NCBI GenBank assembly: GCA_949752795.1
Contig: OX457061.1
Coordinates: 30,012,425-30,076,424, forward strand
Source: Hyperoodon ampullatus
Taxonomy: Eukaryota > Chordata > Mammalia > Artiodactyla > Ziphiidae
DNA length: 64,000 nt
Direction of reading: 5' to 3'
Positions 59,886 to 64,000 of the stretch are shown piece by piece (within the stretch, counting starts at the first letter, position 1; each line of letters begins with the position of its first letter). Under the pieces are notes generated by a model. That model had not been told where the DNA came from and ran no database searches. It saw only the letters and a list, made by a program, of their open reading frames with translations. The position numbers were made by a program, and so were the translations under genes.

Positions 59886-60689
59886 CAAATCAAAACCACA
59901 ATGAGATATCACCTCACACCTGTCAGAATGGCTGTCATCAAAAAGACAAGAAATAACAAGTGTTGGCAAGGATGTGGAGAAAAGGTAACCCTAGTAAACT
60001 GTTGATGGAAATGTGAATAGTTACAGCCACTATGGAAAACAGAATGAATGTTCCTCAAAAAATTAAAAATAGAACTATCATTTGATCCAGCAATTCCACT
60101 CCTGGGTATATATACAAAGAAAACAAACATGCTAATTTGAAATGATATATGCACCCCAATGTTCATAGCAGCATTATTTAAAATAGCCAAGATATGGAAT
60201 CAACCTAAGTGTCCATCAACAGATGAATGGCTAAAGAATATACATAAAACTCAGCCGTAACAAAGAATGAAATTTTGCCGTTTGTGAAAACATGGATGGG
60301 TATTATGCTTAGTGAAATAAGTCAGACAGAGAAAGACAAATACTGTAATGTTTTCCCTTATATGTGGAATCTAAAAAATGAAACAAATCAACAGATATAA
60401 CAGAAACAGACTCATAGATATAGAGAACAAACTAGCAGTTACCTGAGGGAAAGGAGTGGGTGGAGGTCAAGATAGGTGAAAGGGATTAAGAGGTACAAAC
60501 TACTAGGAATAAAATAAATAAGTAACAAGGATGTAATGTACAGCACAGGGAATAAGCCAATTTTTAAAAATAAATTTATATGGTGTATAACCTATAAAAA
60601 TATTGAATAACTATGTTTTACACCTGAAACTACTATAATACTGTAAATCAACTATTCTTCAATTTCAAAAGAAAGGAATGGCTTTGTGT

Positions 60690-62375
60690 TCTTGAAGTTG
60701 CTAGTTTGAAACTGCTTAGAGTTCCTTTACTCTGGAAGAGTGTGATGATGCATGTGATTAAAATTCTGCAATTCTTCTGAGTGTCTTTGTGAAATCATAA
60801 AATATACAAGGACGCTTCATGTATATTGAAATAATTGTTGTTAAGCAGACTGAATTACTTTGAGCAGGTCAAATGTGAAACCCAATTCTTTTCAGAAACA
60901 CCAGCAAGTAACTCCAAAGAAATACAATGTCTACCAATTCCCTGTCAACCTCTAACTACACATTATTGTGGCATGCATTTTCTGTTATACAAGTTTATGA
61001 TTTCTGTTTTACTCTGAGATAATAGTTGTAGCTTATGGGCAATGCCACACTCCTGAGGGAAGGATTAGCTCTTGAGGAAGAAACTAGGACTGACAAGTAT
61101 ATCCTTAGAGAGGCAATAGGAAATTCCTAACCGTAACATGCACAAAAATCTTAGAGGGAAAAAATTGTAACTCTAAGGATGAAAGCGAAAAAATTGACAG
61201 ACATATGCAAAGTCATTGTCATATATTTTGAAACATCATTTTTCTATTCGTTCTCAAAAGGGAGAAGAATCACATTTCTTGATCAAAACAGAAAAAAGAA
61301 AATATAACAATTCTACCTATCTCTTGGGGGATAACTGTGCACTTGGATATATCTTGTGAGGTCTGTATATAAGGAGTGAAAGGAGGAGAAACTGTAGAGA
61401 TGGGCAGTAATCAGATCACTAAGACCAGAGTTGCTAGCCTACGGAGTTTGGATTGTAGGTAAGGGCGTTACTGGCATGGCCAACTTGTGTTTCAGACTGT
61501 TTCAAGGTGGATTGATTGGGTGAGAATCTAGAAACAGTAAGAAAGATGTGTAATGTCTAGATGAGGAAATCTGAGGGACTACTTTAAAGAGAGAAGAAAG
61601 TAAGGGGATAAAAAAGGTGTGGACAGGGAGGGAAGGTTGATGGAGTGAGCATAAAGCTAACTGAGAGGTATTTGAAACCATTCTTCCAGTGCTGCACTTA
61701 AGAATTGGCATTTAAGCAATAGTATTATGTGTCAGTCTTATGCCCTGTACTCAGTCCAGTGAGCTCATATTCTTTTTTATGATACTTAGCAGATTCTAAG
61801 TGAATCCAACTCTTCTCATTAGAAATAAATTTTGAAATATGCAAATAGGAAAAATGATAGTTTAACTGGAGTAAATATCACCATTGGTAATCATTTTTTC
61901 ATTGTCTTTAGTCTAAGGCGATTAACGAATTTATTACTCAGTAATGATTCCTTTTTGCTCTTCATTCAATCGTCTACTGTTGAACACTTTCTAGTCCCTA
62001 TGTAACTCTTGGGGGTGATGGAAATTGGTAGATATCATTAATCTTTGGATATGGTCAAATATCTTAAATAATATTACTAAAATACTTCCCACAAAATACA
62101 AAATAACTATTTCCTATTCTGTTAACGTTCCAAACATAACAAGAGTTTAAACTGGAACTCAGATTAAAGTCTCACCTGGGAGTGCACTATTTAGTTCAAT
62201 CTGTGGGATAATCTATTTTCAAATGTATTATATTTAAGAGAAACATAATAGTATGGATATATAATAAGTTAATGAAAATGTTAGACTTTCATATGTTTGC
62301 ATTCTGGAAATATTTTGACAGTCTTAAAATGTCTACTCTGAAATATATGATATATGCAAAAATATTTATAATTTG
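60690..62375. other. Unassigned sequence
   Basis: No gene was recognised. About 61380-61720 might be a LINE-2 scrap in antisense orientation, at low confidence. Confidence 0.35.
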
Positions 62376-62379
62376 TAGA

Positions 62380-62762
62380 TACAGAAAAAAATTTGTAAAT
62401 AAAACCCCACCAATCCAAAATCAGCAGGTGAATTTATCAAGGTCACTGATACAAGGTCAACATTAAAGTCAACTGTTTCTAGATACTAATAACAAATATT
62501 TGGAAAAAGTAATAAAAATATAATTTAATTCACAACAGCATCAAAAACTCAAATTCCAAATATCAAACAATATTTAAGAATCCCTTATCAAAAAATACTA
62601 AAACATTGCTGAAAAAAAGTAAAGATTATCTAAATAAATGGAGATATGGGTCATATTTGTGGATTGGAAGATTCAGTATTAAGATGTAACTCTCTCCCAA
62701 CTGATCTGCAGCTTGAATGCAATCACAACAAAATTCCCAATAGAATGTTTTGTACAAGTTGA
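62380..62762 (+). mobile_element. LINE-1 ORF2 fragment, old, sense
   Basis: Decayed ORF2 text from the part after the RT active site: 'tttctagatactaataaca', 'aaatggagatatgggtcat', 'ggattggaagattcag', 'aatgcaatcacaacaaaatt'. It stops abruptly next to antisense L1 sequence. Confidence 0.7.
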
Positions 62763-62769
62763 CATGTTG

Positions 62770-63990
62770 GTTCTTCTTACATTGGTTTTCACATCCTGTT
62801 GTTTTTCTAGATTCTTAAGGTGGCCTCTCAGATCATTAATTTGAGATCTTTCAGAATATACTCAATTTTGGTACATATTCTGCATGCACTTGAGAAGAAC
62901 GTGTATTCTGTTATTAATGAATGGACTGTTCTATAATTTTGTATTAGGTAAAAATTGATTGATACTATTCAAATCTTTTATATCCTTACTGATCTTACCT
63001 TTGCTTATTCTAGGAATTATTGAACTCCCTGGTTACAACTGTAGATTTGTCTATTTAGTCTTTCAGTTTTTGCTTCATTATTCCAAGGCTCTGTTTTTTG
63101 GTGCATAAGTGGTATCCTTTGACTTCTATATATTTTGGATGCTCTAGTTAATGATTTTATTATACCTTCTCTTTTCTCCCCTCCTTCTCCACTTTTTAAG
63201 TTGCTATTTCCTCATCATCTAAACTTATAAAATTCACATAATATTCTTCTTCTCTTGGTCTTACATCTTGTATTTGTCTTGAGTCTAAAAATAAATATAT
63301 TCAAAGCTGACAATCTGACAATAAGCCCGTTTGATAGTTTTCCCAGTCTTTTTGTTTTGTTTTGTTTTTTGGTTGTATGTAGCTCTTTCCTTATAAAGCG
63401 TTCATGAGTGTTATTCTCTGAGTGCTTGTATATTTAAAATATTTTTCTAAATCTTAACACTTGAAGAAGAGTTTGGCTAGGTATAAGATAATTGGCTCAC
63501 AATTTCTTGCTGAGAATTTTTTAAAAATAAAATTTCAGCTTTGCTTTGCTTTGTATGTTGCTGTTTGTAAGTCCAGTTCCAAACTGTTTGTTTTCTATGA
63601 TGATTTTATTCGCTTAACTTTAAGATCCACATTTTTAGCAGGATACCTTAGAGTTAACTGTTCCTGGTAAATTTTCTCAGATTACACACTGGGCTGTGTA
63701 TGTATAGAGATTCAGATTTTCCTTTATTTTTGGAATATTTTCTTGGACTACAGATTTAAACATTAGTTTTATTGTGTTGTTTCATTTTTCTTCAAGAATT
63801 CAATTTTAAATATGTTGGAACTTATTTATCCATCTGTTATTACTATCCTCTATTTTATTTTGTCTCTGAAATCTTCTCATTGTATGTTTAATAAAATCTA
63901 CTCTCTCTAGTACACCTTGTAATTTATTCTTAATTTCTTAGAGATTTTCTTTTTCTTAAATTTTTTAAGGCATTCAACAAACCTTTCTGC
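62770..63990 (-). mobile_element. LINE-1, old, antisense (ORF2 endonuclease part to ORF1/5' region)
   Basis: Antisense blocks: 'gaagaacgtgtattctg', 'actgtagatttgtctattta', 'cagtttttgcttcatt'. More variable text follows out to the window edge (63360-63990), typical of an old L1 5' part. It joins the sense fragment above in head-to-head arrangement and may continue beyond the window. Confidence 0.6.
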
Positions 63991-64000
63991 TCTTTTCTGT

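Larger units (their letters stand above)
59211..60672 (+). mobile_element. LINE-1, 5'-truncated, carrying an older SINE
   Basis: The duplication 'aaggaatggcttt' at 59198-59210 and 60673-60685 marks the ends. The L1 begins in ORF2 and is interrupted at about 59418. It resumes at about 59764 ('ggcagaagacctgaatagac') and runs to the 3' end ('ttcttcaatttcaaaag'). The interruption holds a 30-bp young-type L1 tail ('agcaattatactccaataaa', 59418-59437) with its A-run, the long-form SINE, and a second A-rich junction. A perfect hairpin lies at 59848-59885. Confidence 0.88.

Overview
The window is mammalian nuclear DNA, almost certainly from a cetacean. It carries eight copies of the short tRNA-derived CHR-type SINE (seven near-identical ~200-bp forms and one short divergent form) and one older long form. 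The youngest LINE-1 (L1) copies have the 3' UTR typical of Cetartiodactyla, and no BovB or Bov-A element is visible. I find no intact host protein-coding gene. The window is intergenic or deep-intronic sequence made mostly of layered retrotransposons in an AT-rich background.

Layout. 1-9 kb: mostly unassigned AT-rich sequence with an old L1 3' end, a rearranged L1, a MIR and a LINE-2 piece. 9.18-10.93 kb: a young 5'-truncated L1 with a perfect 17-bp target-site duplication (TSD), an internal SINE and a short 3' transduction. 12.6-14.7 kb: an L1 fragment, a degenerate ~30-bp GC-rich tandem array and a solo LTR inside that array. 17.3-20.9 kb: an ancient L1 with another L1 nested in its 5' UTR. 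21.0-24.3 kb: a decayed ERVL-like pol remnant, a CpG-rich island of unknown origin and an ERVL-type LTR. 29.32-36.74 kb: a full-length 7.4-kb L1 with 5' UTR, ORF1, ORF2 and 3' UTR, bounded by a 14-bp TSD. Its ORFs are broken and its reverse-transcriptase active site is mutated. 39.4-41.2 kb: SINE, L1 3' ends and an RPL26 processed pseudogene. 42.9-43.9 kb: an LTR split by a SINE, then a minus-strand SINE. 44-57.8 kb: old MIR, LINE-2 and L1 relics. 58.6-60.7 kb: a young SINE, then an L1 carrying an old SINE. 62.4-64 kb: L1 pieces in opposite orientations.

Most notable observations. (1) The 3' UTR of the full-length L1 has about 40 clustered, strand-specific A-to-G differences from a second L1 copy in the window, and a third copy supports A as ancestral. 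This looks like fixed RNA hyper-editing, with alternatives listed. (2) The same L1 has three 75-bp tandem units in its 5' UTR, a length divisible by three. (3) Three perfect hairpins have 4-5-nt loops, and at least one looks like a template-switch mutation. (4) An L1 3' transduction. (5) An unexplained CpG island lies between ERVL pieces. No CRISPR, operon or bacterial-type feature is present. All comparisons were done by eye.
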